This document shows, piece after piece, positions 13,286-26,800 of a stretch of 64,000 bases of DNA. Within the stretch, counting starts at the first letter, position 1, and every line of letters starts with the position of its first letter. Both the position numbers and the translations under genes were made by a program. The notes under the pieces were generated by a model that was not told the DNA's origin, did no database searches, and saw only the letters and a list, made by a program, of their open reading frames with translations. Source of the stretch: Salvelinus alpinus (taxonomy: Eukaryota > Chordata > Actinopteri > Salmoniformes > Salmonidae); NCBI RefSeq assembly GCF_045679555.1, contig NC_092088.1, forward strand, positions 112,168,081-112,232,080, in the 5' to 3' direction.

Positions 13286-16259
13286 TTATGGCTCTAATCT
13301 GATAGTTGTAGCGGGGTGGTAGATACCTAGTGCCCTTATGGCTCTAATCTGATAGTGGTAGTGGGGTGGTAGATACCTAGTCTCCATTATGGCTCTAATT
13401 TGGTAGTGGTAGTGGGGTGGTAGATACCTAGTCTCCATTATGGCTCTAATCTGGTAGTGGTAGTGGGGTGGAAGATACCTAGTCTCCATTATGGCTCTAA
13501 TCTCATAGTGGTAGTGGGGTGGTAGATACCTAGTCTCCATTATGGCTCTAATCTGGTAGTGGTAGTGGGGTGGTAGATACCTAGTCTCCATTATGGCTCT
13601 AATCTGATAGTGGTAGTGGGGTGGTAGATACCTAGTCTCCATTATGGCTCTAATCTGATAGTGGTAGTGGTTTGGTAGATGCCTAGTGACTTTATGGCTC
13701 TAATCTGATAGTGGTAGTGGGGTGGTAGATGCCTAGTGCCCTTGTGGCTCTAATCTGATAGTGGTAGGGGGGTGGTAGATACCTAGTCTCCATTATGGCT
13801 CTAATCTGATAGTGGTAGTGGGGTGGTAGATGCCTAGTGCCTTTATGGCTCTAATCTGATAGTGGTAGTGGGGTGATAGATGCCTAGTGCCCTTATGGCT
13901 CTAATCTGATAGTGGTAGTGGGGTGGTAGATACCTAGTCTCCATTATGGCTCTAATCTGATAGTGTTAGTGGGGGGGTAGATGGCAGGTGCCCTTATGGC
14001 TCTAATTTTATAGAGGTAGTGGGGTGGTAGATACCTAGTCTCCATTATGGCTCTAATCTGATAGAGGTAGTGGGGTGGTAGATACCTAGTCTCCATTATG
14101 GTTCTAATCTGATAGTGGTAGTGGGTGGGTAGATACCTAGTCTCCATTATGGCTCTAATCTGATAGTGGTAGTGGGGTGGTAGATACCTAGTCTCCATTA
14201 TGGCTCTAATCTGGTAGTGGTAGTGGTGTGGTAGATACCTAGTCTCCATTATGGCTCTAATCTGATAGTGGTAGTGGGGTGGTAGATGCCTAGTGCCTTT
14301 ATGGCTCTAATCTGATAGTGGTAGTGGGGTGGTAGATGCCTAGTGCCCTTATGGCTCTAATCTGATAGTGGTAGTGGGGTGGTAGATACCTAGTCTCCAT
14401 TATGGCTCTAATCTGATGGTGGTAGTGGGGTGGTAGATGCCTAATGCCCTTATGGCTCTAATCTGATAGTGGTAGTGTGGTGGTAGATGCCTAGTGCCCT
14501 TATGGCTCTAATCTGGTAGTGGTAGAGGGGTGGTAGATACCTAGTCTCCATTATGGCTCTAATCTTATAGTGGTAGTGGGGTGGTAGATACCTAGTCTCC
14601 ATTATGGCTCTAATCTGGTAGTGGTAGTGGTGTGGTAGATACCTAGTCTCCATTATGGCTCTAATGTGGTAGTGGGGTGGTAGATGCCTAGTGCCCTTAT
14701 GGCTCTAATCTGATAGTGGCAGTGTGGTGGTAGTCTCCATTATGGCTCTAATCTGATAGTGGTAGTGGGGTGGTAGATACCTAGTCTCCATTATGGCTCT
14801 AATCTGATAGTGGTAGTGGGGTGGTAGATGCCTAGTGCCCTTATGGCTCTAATCTGGTAGTGGTAGAGGGGTGGTAGATACCTAGTCTCCATTATGGCTC
14901 TAATCTGATAGAGGTAGTGGGGTGGTAGATACCTAGTCTCCATTATGGTTCTAATCTGATAGTGGTAGTGGGTGGGTAGATACCTAGTCTCCATTATGGC
15001 TCTAATCTGATAGTGGTAGTGGGGTGGTAGATACCTAGTCTCCATTATGGCTCTAATCTGGTAGTGGTAGTGGTGTGGTAGATACCTAGTCTCCATTATG
15101 GCTCTAATCTGATAGTGGTAGTGGGGTGGTAGATGCCTAGTGCCTTTATGGCTCTAATCTGATAGTGGTAGTGGGGTGGTAGATACCTAGTCTCCATTAT
15201 GGCTCTAATCTGATAGTGGTAGTGGGGTGGTAGATACCTAGTGCCTTTATGGCTCTAATCTGATAGTGGTAGTGGGGTGGTAGATACCTAGTCTCCATTA
15301 TGGCTCTAATCTGATAGTGGTAGTGGGGTGGTAGATGCCTAGTGCCTTTATGGCTCTAATCTGATAGTGGTAGTGGGGTGGTAGATGCCAAGTGCCCTTA
15401 TGGCTCTAATCTTATAGAGGTAGTGGGGTGGTAGATACCTAGTCTCCATTATGGCTCTAATCTGATAGTGGTAGTGGGGTGGTAGATACCTAGTCTCCAT
15501 TATGGCTCTAATCTGATAGTGGTAGTGGGGTGGTAGATACCTAGTCTCCATTATGGCTCTAATCTGATAGTGGTAGTGGGGTGGTAGATACCTAGTCTCC
15601 ATTATGGCTCTAATCTGGTAGTGGTAGTGGTGTGGTAGATACCTAGTCTCCATTATGGCTCTAATCTGGTAGTGGTAGTGGGGTGGTAGATACCTAGTGC
15701 CTTTATGGCTCTAATCTGATAGTGGTAGTGGGGTGGTAGATGCCTAGTGCCCTTATGGCTCTAATCTGATAGTGGTAGTGGGGTGGTAGATACCTAGTCT
15801 CCATTATGGCTCTAATCTGATAGTGGTAGAGGGGTGGTAGATACCTAGTCTCCATTATGGCTCTAATCTGATAGTGGTAGTGGGGTGGTAGATACCTAGT
15901 CTCCATTATGGCTCTAATCTGGTAGTGGTACTGGTGTGGTAGATACCTAGTCTCCATTATGGCTCTAATCTGATAGTGGTAGTGGGGTGGTAGATGCCTA
16001 GTGCCTTTATGGCTCTAATCTGATAGTGGTAGTGGGGTGGGAGATGCCTAGTGCCCTTATGGCTCTAATCTGATAGTGGTAGTGGGGTGGTAGATACCTA
16101 GTCTCCATTATGGCTCTAATCTGATAGTGGTAGTGGGGTGGTAGATACCTAGTCTTCATTATGGCTCTAATCTGATAGTGGTAGTGGGTTGGTAGATACC
16201 TAGTCTCCATTATGGCTCTAATCTGATAGTGGTAGTGGGGTGGTAGATGTCTAGTGCCC
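13286..16259. repeat. Higher-order repeat copy 5 (2974 bp)
   Basis: This copy matches copy 6 at a constant offset of 2974 bp over about 13.2-15.1 kb, with markers at 13286/16260, 13944/16918, 14450/17424 and 14791/17765. Its last 0.85 kb (about 15.1-15.96 kb) instead matches 20.44-21.3 kb at an offset of 5340 bp, so the copy is a mosaic. Confidence 0.82.
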
Positions 16260-18523
16260 TTATGGCTCTAATCTGATAGTTGTAGCGGGGTGGTAGATAC
16301 CTAGTGCCCTTATGGCTCTAATCTGATAGTGGTAGTGGGGTGGTAGATACCTAGTCTCCATTATGGCTCTAATTTGGTAGTGGTAGTGGGGTGGTAGATA
16401 CCTAGTCTCCATTATGGCTCTAATCTGGTAGTGGTAGTGGGGTGGAAGATACCTAGTCTCCATTATGGCTCTAATCTCATAGTGGTAGTGGGGTGGTAGA
16501 TACCTAGTCTCCATTATGGCTCTAATCTGGTAGTGGTAGTGGGGTGGTAGATACCTAGTCTCCATTATGGCTCTAATCTGATAGTGGTAGTGGGGTGGTA
16601 GATACCTAGTCTCCATTATGGCTCTAATCTGATAGTGGTAGTGGTTTGGTAGATGCCTAGTGACTTTATGGCTCTAATCTGATAGTGGTAGTGGGGTGGT
16701 AGATGCCTAGTGCCCTTGTGGCTCTAATCTGATAGTGGTAGGGGGGTGGTAGATACCTAGTCTCCATTATGGCTCTAATCTGATAGTGGTAGTGGGGTGG
16801 TAGATGCCTAGTGCCTTTATGGCTCTAATCTGATAGTGGTAGTGGGGTGATAGATGCCTAGTGCCCTTATGGCTCTAATCTGATAGTGGTAGTGGGGTGG
16901 TAGATACCTAGTCTCCATTATGGCTCTAATCTGATAGTGTTAGTGGGGGGGTAGATGGCAGGTGCCCTTATGGCTCTAATTTTATAGAGGTAGTGGGGTG
17001 GTAGATACCTAGTCTCCATTATGGCTCTAATCTGATAGAGGTAGTGGGGTGGTAGATACCTAGTCTCCATTATGGTTCTAATCTGATAGTGGTAGTGGGT
17101 GGGTAGATACCTAGTCTCCATTATGGCTCTAATCTGATAGTGGTAGTGGGGTGGTAGATACCTAGTCTCCATTATGGCTCTAATCTGGTAGTGGTAGTGG
17201 TGTGGTAGATACCTAGTCTCCATTATGGCTCTAATCTGATAGTGGTAGTGGGGTGGTAGATGCCTAGTGCCTTTATGGCTCTAATCTGATAGTGGTAGTG
17301 GGGTGGTAGATGCCTAGTGCCCTTATGGCTCTAATCTGATAGTGGTAGTGGGGTGGTAGATACCTAGTCTCCATTATGGCTCTAATCTGATGGTGGTAGT
17401 GGGGTGGTAGATGCCTAATGCCCTTATGGCTCTAATCTGATAGTGGTAGTGTGGTGGTAGATGCCTAGTGCCCTTATGGCTCTAATCTGGTAGTGGTAGA
17501 GGGGTGGTAGATACCTAGTCTCCATTATGGCTCTAATCTTATAGTGGTAGTGGGGTGGTAGATACCTAGTCTCCATTATGGCTCTAATCTGGTAGTGGTA
17601 GTGGTGTGGTAGATACCTAGTCTCCATTATGGCTCTAATGTGGTAGTGGGGTGGTAGATGCCTAGTGCCCTTATGGCTCTAATCTGATAGTGGCAGTGTG
17701 GTGGTAGTCTCCATTATGGCTCTAATCTGATAGTGGTAGTGGGGTGGTAGATACCTAGTCTCCATTATGGCTCTAATCTGATAGTGGTAGTGGGGTGGTA
17801 GATGCCTAGTGCCCTTATGGCTCTAATCTGGTAGTGGTAGAGGGGTGGTAGATACCTAGTCTCCATTATGGCTCTAATCTGATAGAGGTAGTGGGGTGGT
17901 AGATACCTAGTCTCCATTATGGTTCTAATCTGATAGTGGTAGTGGGTGGGTAGATACCTAGTCTCCATTATGGCTCTAATCTGATAGTGGTAGTGGGGTG
18001 GTAGATACCTAGTCTCCATTATGGCTCTAATCTGGTAGTGGTAGTGGTGTGGTAGATACCTAGTCTCCATTATGGCTCTAATCTGATAGTGGTAGTGGGG
18101 TGGTAGATGCCTAGTGCCTTTATGGCTCTAATCTGATAGTGGTAGTGGGGTGGTAGATGCCTAGTGCCCTTATGGCTCTAATCTGATAGTGGTAGTGGGG
18201 TGGTAGATACCTAGTCTCCATTATGGCTCTAATCTGAAAGTGGTAGTGGGGTGGTAGATGCCTAGTTTCTTTATGGCTATAATCTGATAGTGTTAGTGGG
18301 GTGGTAGATGCCAGGTGCCCATATGGCTCTAATTTTATAGAGGTAGTGGGGTGGTAGATACCTAGTCTCCATTATGGCTCTAATCTGGTAGTGGTAGTGG
18401 TGTGTTAGATACCTAGTCTCCATTATGGCTCTAATCTGGTAGTGGTAGTGGGTTGGTAGATACCTAGTCTCCATTATGGCTCTAATCTGATAGTGGTAGT
18501 GGGGTGGTAGATGTCTAGTGCCC
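16260..18523. repeat. Higher-order repeat copy 6 (2264 bp)
   Basis: This is a basic-length copy without the 456-bp duplication. Together with copy 7 it forms a 5.3-kb pair that is repeated by copies 8 and 9: 16918/22237, 17424/22743, 17765/23084, 18277/23596 and 18524/23843 all have an offset of 5319 bp. Confidence 0.83.
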
Positions 18524-21500
18524 TTATGGCTCTAATCTGATAGTTGTAGCGGGGTGGTAGATACCTAGTGCCCTTATGGCTCTAATATGATAGTGGTAGT
18601 GGGGTGGTAGATGCCTAGTGCCCATTATGGCTCTAATCTGATAGTGGTAGTGGGGTGGTAGATACCTAGTCTCCATTATGGCTCTAATCTGGTAGTGGTA
18701 GTGGGGTGGAAGATACCTAGTCTCCATTATGGCTCTAATCTCATAGTGGTAGTGGGGTGGTAGATACCTAGTCTCCATTATGGCTCTAATCTGGTAGTGG
18801 TAGTGGGGTGGTAGATACCTAGTCTCCATTATGGCTCTAATCTGATAGTGGTAGTGGGGTGGTAGATACCTAGTCTCCATTATGGCTCTAATCTGATAGT
18901 GGTAGTGGTTTGGTAGATGCCTAGTGACTTTATGGCTCTAATCTGATAGTGGTAGTGGGGTGGTAGATGCCTATTGCCCTTGTGGCTCTAATCTGATAGT
19001 GGTAGGGGGGTGGTAGATACCTAGTCTCCATTATGGCTCTAATCTGATAGTGGTAGTGGGGTGGTAGATACCTAGTGCCCATTATGGCTCTAATCTGATA
19101 GTGGTAGTGGGGTGATAGATGCCTAGTGCCCTTATGGCTCTAATCTGATAGTGGTAGTGGGGTGGTAGATACCTAGTCTCCATTATGGCTCTAATCTGAT
19201 AGTGTTAGTGGGGGGGTAGATGGCAGGTGCCCTTATGGCTCTAATTTTATAGAGGTAGTGGGGTGGTAGATACCTAGTCTCCATTATGGCTCTAATCTGA
19301 TAGAGGTAGTGGGGTGGTAGATACCTAGTCTCCATTATGGTTCTAATCTGATAGTGGTAGTGGGTGGGTAGATACCTAGTCTCCATTATGGCTCTAATCT
19401 GATAGTGGTAGTGGGGTGGTAGATACCTAGTCTCCATTAAGGCTCTAATCTGGTAGTGGTAGTGGTGTGGTAGATACCTAGTCTCCATTATGGCTCTAAT
19501 CTGATAGTGGTAGTGGGGTGGTAGATGCCTAGTGCCTTTATGGCTCTAATCTGATAGTGGTAGTGGGGTGATAGATGCCTAGTGCCCTTATGGCTCTAAT
19601 CTGATAGTGGTAGTGGGGTGGTAGATACCTAGTCTCCATTATGGCTCTAATCTGATAGTGTTAGTGGGGGGGTAGATGGCAGGTGCCCTTATGGCTCTAA
19701 TTTTATAGAGGTAGTGGGGTGGTAGATACCTAGTCTCCATTATGGCTCTAATCTGATAGAGGTAGTGGGGTGGTAGATACCTAGTCTCCATTATGGTTCT
19801 AATCTGATAGTGGTAGTGGGTGGGTAGATACCTAGTCTCCATTATGGCTCTAATCTGATAGTGGTAGTGGGGTGGTAGATACCTAGTCTCCATTAAGGCT
19901 CTAATCTGGTAGTGGTAGTGGTGTGGTAGATACCTAGTCTCCATTATGGCTCTAATCTGATAGTGGTAGTGGGGTGGTAGATGCCTAGTGCCTTTATGGC
20001 TCTAATCTGATAGTGGTAGTGGGGTGGTAGATGCCTAGTGCCCTTATGGCTCTAATCTGATAGTGGTAGTGGGGTGGTAGATACCTAGTCTCCATTATGG
20101 CTCTAATCTGATAGTGGTAGTGGGGTGGTAGATGCCTAGTCTCCATTATGGCTCTAATGTGGTAGTGGGGTGGTAGATGCCTAGTGCCCTTATGGCTCTA
20201 ATCTGATAGTGGCAGTGTGGTGGTAGTCTCCATTATGGCTCTAATCTGATAGTGGTAGTGGGGTGGTAGATACCTAGTCTCCATTATGGCTCTAATCTGA
20301 TAGTGGTAGTGGGGTGGTAGATGCCTAGTGCTTTTATGGCTCTAATCTGATAGTGGTAGTGGGGTGGTAGATACCTAGTCTCCATTATGGCTCTAATCTG
20401 GTAGTGGTAGTGGTGTGGTAGATACCTAGTCTCCATTATGGCTCTAATCTGATAGTGGTAGTGGGGTGGTAGATGCCTAGTGCCTTTATGGCTCTAATCT
20501 GATAGTGGTAGTGGGGTGGTAGATACCTAGTCTCCATTATGGCTCTAATCTGATAGTGGTAGTGGGGTGGTAGATACCTAGTGCCTTTATGGCTCTAATC
20601 TGATAGTGGTAGTGGGGTGGTAGATACCTAGTCTCCATTATGGCTCTAATCTGATAGTGGTAGTGGGGTGGTAGATGCCTAGTGCCTTTATGGCTCTAAT
20701 CTGATAGTGGTAGTGGGGTGGTAGATGCCAAGTGCCCTTATGGCTCTAATCTTATAGAGGTAGTGGGGTGGTAGATACCTAGTCTCCATTATGGCTCTAA
20801 TCTGATAGTGGTAGTGGGGTGGTAGATACCTAGTCTCCATTATGGCTCTAATCTGATAGTGGTAGTGGGGTGGTAGATACCTAGTCTCCATTATGGCTCT
20901 AATCTGATAGTGGTAGTGGGGTGATAGATACCTAGTCTCCATTATGGCTCTAATCTGGTAGTGGTAGTGGTGTGGTAGATACCTAGTCTCCATTATGGCT
21001 CTAATCTGGTAGTGGTAGTGGGGTGGTAGATACCTAGTGCCTTTATGGCTCTAATCTGATAGTGGTAGTGGGGTGGTAGATGCCTAGTGCCCTTATGGCT
21101 CTAATCTGATAGTGGTAGTGGGGTGGTAGATACCTAGTCTCCATTATGGCTCTAATCTGATAGTGGTAGAGGGTTGGTAGATACCTAGTCTCCATTATGG
21201 CTCTAATCTGATAGTGGTAGTGGGGTGGTAGATACCTAGTCTCCATTATGGCTCTAATCTGGTAGTGGTATTGGTGTGGTAGATACCTAGTCTCCATTAT
21301 GGCTCTAATCTGGTAGTGGTAGTGGTGTGGTAGATACCTAGTCTCCATTATGGCTCTAATCTGATAGTGGTAGTGGGGTGGGAGATGCCTAGTGCCCTTA
21401 TGGCTCTAATTTGATAGTGGTAGTGGGGTGGTAGTCTGGCTCTATCTGATAGTGGTAGTGGGGTGGTAGATACCTAGTCTTCATTATGGCTCTAATCTGA

Positions 21501-21584
21501 TAGTGGTAGTGGGTTGGTAGATACCTAGTCTCCATTATGGCTCTAATCTGATAGTGGTAGTGGGGTGGTAGATGTCTAGTGCCC
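18524..21584. repeat. Higher-order repeat copy 7 with 456-bp duplication (3061 bp)
   Basis: The anchor is followed by a few private changes: a hybrid unit GTGCCCATTATGG near 18630, and the TAATATGATAG variant near 18588 that copy 9 also has near 23905. The 456-bp duplication lies at 19183/19639. Near 21431 one unit is rearranged to GTAGTCTGGCTCTATCTG. Confidence 0.82.
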
Positions 21585-23842
21585 TTATGGCTCTAATCTG
21601 ATAGTTGTAGCGGGGTGGTAGATACCTAGTGCCCTTATGGCTCTAATCTGATAGTGGTAGTGGGGTGGTAGATACCTAGTCTCCATTATGGCTCTAATTT
21701 GGTAGTGGTAGTGGGGTGGTAGATACCTAGTCTCCATTATGGCTCTAATCTGGTAGTGGTAGTGGGGTGGAAGATACCTAGTCTCCATTATGGCTCTAAT
21801 CTCATAGTGGTAGTGGGGTGGTAGATACCTAGTCTCCATTATGGCTCTAATCTGATAGTGGTAGTGGGGTGGTAGATACCTAGTCTCCATTATGGCTCTA
21901 ATCTGATAGTGGTAGTGGGGTGGTAGATACCTAGTCTCCATTATGGCTCTAATCTGATAGTGGTAGTGGTTTGGTAGATGCCTAGTGACTTTATGGCTCT
22001 AATCTGATAGTGGGGTGGTAGATGCCTAGTGCCCTTGTGGCTCTAATCTGATAGTGGTAGGGGGGTGGTAGATACCTAGTCTCCATTATGGCTCTAATCT
22101 GATAGTGGTAGTGGGGTGGTAGATGCCTAGTGCCTTTATGGCTCTAATCTGATAGTGGTAGTGGGGTGATAGATGCCTAGTGCCCTTATGGCTCTAATCT
22201 GATAGTGGTAGTGGGGTGGTAGATACCTAGTCTCCATTATGGCTCTAATCTGATAGTGTTAGTGGGGGGGTAGATGGCAGGTGCCCTTATGGCTCTAATT
22301 TTATAGAGGTAGTGGGGTGGTAGATACCTAGTCTCCATTATGGCTCTAATCTGATAGAGGTAGTGGGGTGGTAGATACCTAGTCTCCATTATGGTTCTAA
22401 TCTGATAGTGGTAGTGGGTGGGTAGATACCTAGTCTCCATTATGGCTCTAATCTGATAGTGGTAGTGGGGTGGTAGATACCTAGTCTCCATTATGGCTCT
22501 AATCTGGTAGTGGTAGTGGTGTGGTAGATACCTAGTCTCCATTATGGCTCTAATCTGATAGTGGTAGTGGGGTGGTAGATGCCTAGTGCCTTTATGGCTC
22601 TAATCTGATAGTGGTAGTGGGGTGGTAGATGCCTAGTGCCCTTATGGCTCTAATCTGATAGTGGTAGTGGGGTGGTAGATACCTAGTCTCCATTATGGCT
22701 CTAATCTGATGGTGGTAGTGGGGTGGTAGATGCCTAATGCCCTTATGGCTCTAATCTGATAGTGGTAGTGTGGTGGTAGATGCCTAGTGCCCTTATGGCT
22801 CTAATCTGGTAGTGGTAGAGGGGTGGTAGATACCTAGTCTCCATTATGGCTCTAATCTTATAGTGGTAGTGGGGTGGTAGATACCTAGTCTCCATTATGG
22901 CTCTAATCTGGTAGTGGTAGTGGTGTGGTAGATACCTAGTCTCCATTATGGCTCTAATGTGGTAGTGGGGTGGTAGATGCCTAGTGCCCTTATGGCTCTA
23001 ATCTGATAGTGGCAGTGTGGTGGTAGTCTCCATTATGGCTCTAATCTGATAGTGGTAGTGGGGTGGTAGATACCTAGTCTCCATTATGGCTCTAATCTGA
23101 TAGTGGTAGTGGGGTGGTAGATGCCTAGTGCCCTTATGGCTCTAATCTGGTAGTGGTAGAGGGGTGGTAGATACCTAGTCTCCATTATGGCTCTAATCTG
23201 ATAGAGGTAGTGGGGTGGTAGATACCTAGTCTCCATTATGGTTCTAATCTGATAGTGGTAGTGGGTGGGTAGATACCTAGTCTCCATTATGGCTCTAATC
23301 TGATAGTGGTAGTGGGGTGGTAGATACCTAGTCTCCATTATGGCTCTAATCTGGTAGTGGTAGTGGTGTGGTAGATACCTAGTCTCCATTATGGCTCTAA
23401 TCTGATAGTGGTAGTGGGGTGGTAGATGCCTAGTGCCTTTATGGCTCTAATCTGATAGTGGTAGTGGGGTGGTAGATGCCTAGTGCCCTTATGGCTCTAA
23501 TCTGATAGTGGTAGTGGGGTGGTAGATACCTAGTCTCCATTATGGCTCTAATCTGAAAGTGGTAGTGGGGTGGTAGATGCCTAGTTTCTTTATGGCTATA
23601 ATCTGATAGTGTTAGTGGGGTGGTAGATGCCAGGTGCCCATATGGCTCTAATTTTATAGAGGTAGTGGGGTGGTAGATACCTAGTCTCCATTATGGCTCT
23701 AATCTGGTAGTGGTAGTGGTGTGTTAGATACCTAGTCTCCATTATGGCTCTAATCTGGTAGTGGTAGTGGGTTGGTAGATACCTAGTCTCCATTATGGCT
23801 CTAATCTGATAGTGGTAGTGGGGTGGTAGATGTCTAGTGCCC
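21585..23842. repeat. Higher-order repeat copy 8 (2258 bp)
   Basis: This copy matches copy 6 at an offset of 5319 bp over most of its length. It is about 6 bp shorter than the basic period; a shortened unit (CTGATAGTGGGGTGGTAG) near 22003 contributes to the length difference. Confidence 0.82.
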
Positions 23843-26800
23843 TTATGGCTCTAATCTGATAGTTGTAGCGGGGTGGTAGATACCTAGTGCCCTTATGGCT
23901 CTAATATGATAGTGGTAGTGGGGTGGTAGATACCTAGTCTCCATTATGGCTCTAATTTGGTAGTGGTAGTGGGGTGGTAGATACCTAGTCTCCATTATGG
24001 CTCTAATCTGGTAGTGGTAGTGGGGTGGAAGATACCTAGTCTCCATTATGGCTCTAATCTCATAGTGGTAGTGGGGTGGTAGATACCTAGTCTCCATTAT
24101 GGCTCTAATCTGGTAGTGGTAGTGGGGTGGTAGATACCTAGTCTCCATTATGGCTCTAATCTGATAGTGGTAGTGGGGTGGTAGATACCTAGTCTCCATT
24201 ATGGCTCTAATCTGATAGTGGTAGTGGTTTGGTAGATGCCTAGTGACTTTATGGCTCTAATCTGATAGTGGTAGTGGGGTGGTAGATGCCTATTGCCCTT
24301 GTGGCTCTAATCTGATAGTGGTAGGGGGGTGGTAGATACCTAGTCTCCATTATGGCTCTAATCTGATAGTGGTAGTGGGGTGGTAGATGCCTAGTGCCTT
24401 TATGGCTCTAATCTGATAGTGGTAGTGGGGTGATAGATGCCTAGTGCCCTTATGGCTCTAATCTGATAGTGGTAGTGGGGTGGTAGATACCTAGTCTCCA
24501 TTATGGCTCTAATCTGATAGTGTTAGTGGGGGGGTAGATGGCAGGTGCCCTTATGGCTCTAATTTTATAGAGGTAGTGGGGTGGTAGATACCTAGTCTCC
24601 ATTATGGCTCTAATCTGATAGAGGTAGTGGGGTGGTAGATACCTAGTCTCCATTATGGTTCTAATCTGATAGTGGTAGTGGGTGGGTAGATACCTAGTCT
24701 CCATTATGGCTCTAATCTGATAGTGGTAGTGGGGTGGTAGATACCTAGTCTCCATTAAGGCTCTAATCTGGTAGTGGTAGTGGTGTGGTAGATACCTAGT
24801 CTCCATTATGGCTCTAATCTGATAGTGGTAGTGGGGTGGTAGATGCCTAGTGCCTTTATGGCTCTAATCTGATAGTGGTAGTGGGGTGATAGATGCCTAG
24901 TGCCCTTATGGCTCTAATCTGATAGTGGTAGTGGGGTGGTAGATACCTAGTCTCCATTATGGCTCTAATCTGATAGTGTTAGTGGGGGGGTAGATGGCAG
25001 GTGCCCTTATGGCTCTAATTTTATAGAGGTAGTGGGGTGGTAGATACCTAGTCTCCATTATGGCTCTAATCTGATAGAGGTAGTGGGGTGGTAGATACCT
25101 AGTCTCCATTATGGTTCTAATCTGATAGTGGTAGTGGGTGGGTAGATACCTAGTCTCCATTATGGCTCTAATCTGATAGTGGTAGTGGGGTGGTAGATAC
25201 CTAGTCTCCATTAAGGCTCTAATCTGGTAGTGGTAGTGGTGTGGTAGATACCTAGTCTCCATTATGGCTCTAATCTGATAGTGGTAGTGGGGTGGTAGAT
25301 GCCTAGTGCCTTTATGGCTCTAATCTGATAGTGGTAGTGGGGTGGTAGATGCCTAGTGCCCTTATGGCTCTAATCTGATAGTGGTAGTGGGGTGGTAGAT
25401 ACCTAGTCTCCATTATGGCTCTAATCTGATAGTGGTAGTGGGGTGGTAGATGCCTAGTCTCCATTATGGCTCTAATGTGGTAGTGGGGTGGTAGATGCCT
25501 AGTGCCCTTATGGCTCTAATCTGATAGTGGCAGTGTGGTGGTAGTCTCCATTATGGCTCTAATCTGATAGTGGTAGTGGGGTGGTAGATACCTAGTCTCC
25601 ATTATGGCTCTAATCTGATAGTGGTAGTGGGGTGGTAGATGCCTAGTGCTTTTATGGCTCTAATCTGATAGTGGTAGTGGGGTGGTAGATACCTAGTCTC
25701 CATTATGGCTCTAATCTGATAGTGGTAGTGGGGTGATAGATGCCTAGTGCCGTTATGGCTCTAATCTGATAGTGGTAGTGGGGTGGTAGATACCTAGTCT
25801 CCATTATGGCTCTAATCTGATAGTGGTAGTGGGGTGGTAGATGCCAAGTGCCCTTATGGCTCTAATCTTATAGAGGTAGTGCGGTGGTAGATACCTAGTC
25901 TCCATTATGGCTCTAATCTGATAGAGGTAGTGGGGTGGTAGATACCTAGTCTCCATTATGGTTCTAATCTGATAGTGGTAGTGGGTGGGTAGATACCTAG
26001 TCTCCATTATGGCTCTAATCTGATAGTGGTAGTGGGGTGGTAGATACCTAGTCTCCATTATGGCTCTAATCTGGTAGTGGTAGTGGTGTGGTAGATACCT
26101 AGTCTCCATTATGGCTCTAATCTGATAGTGGTAGTGGGGTGGTAGATGCCTAGTGCCTTTATGGCTCTAATCTGATAGTGGTAGTGGGGTGGTAGATGCC
26201 TAGTGCCCTTATGGCTCTAATCTGATAGTGGTAGTGGGGTGGTAGATACCTAGTCTCCATTATGGCTCTAATCTGGTAGTGGTAGTGGTGTGGTAGATAC
26301 CTAGTCTCCATTATGGCTCTAATGTGGTAGTGGGGTGGTAGATGCCTAGTGCCCTTATGGCTCTAATCTGATAGTGGCAGTGTGGTGGTAGTCTCCATTA
26401 TGGCTCTAATCTGATAGTGGTAGTGGGGTGGTAGATACCTAGTCTCCATTATGGCTCTAATCTGATAGTGGTAGTGGGGTGGTAGATGCCTAGTGCCTTT
26501 ATGGCTCTAATCTGATAGTGGTAGTGGGGTGGTAGATGCCTAGTGCCGTTATGGCTCTAATCTGATAGTGGTAGTGGGGTGATAGATACCTAGTCTCCAT
26601 TATGGCTCTAATCTGATAGAGGTAGTGGGGTGGTAGATACCTAGTCTCCATTATGGCTCTAATCTGGTAGTGGTAGTGGGGTGGTAGATGCCTAGTGCCG
26701 TTATGGCTCTAATCTGATAGTGGTAGTGGGGTGGTAGATGCCAAGTGCCTTTATGGCTCTAATCTGATAGTGGTAGTGGGGTGGTAGATGCCAAGTGCCC

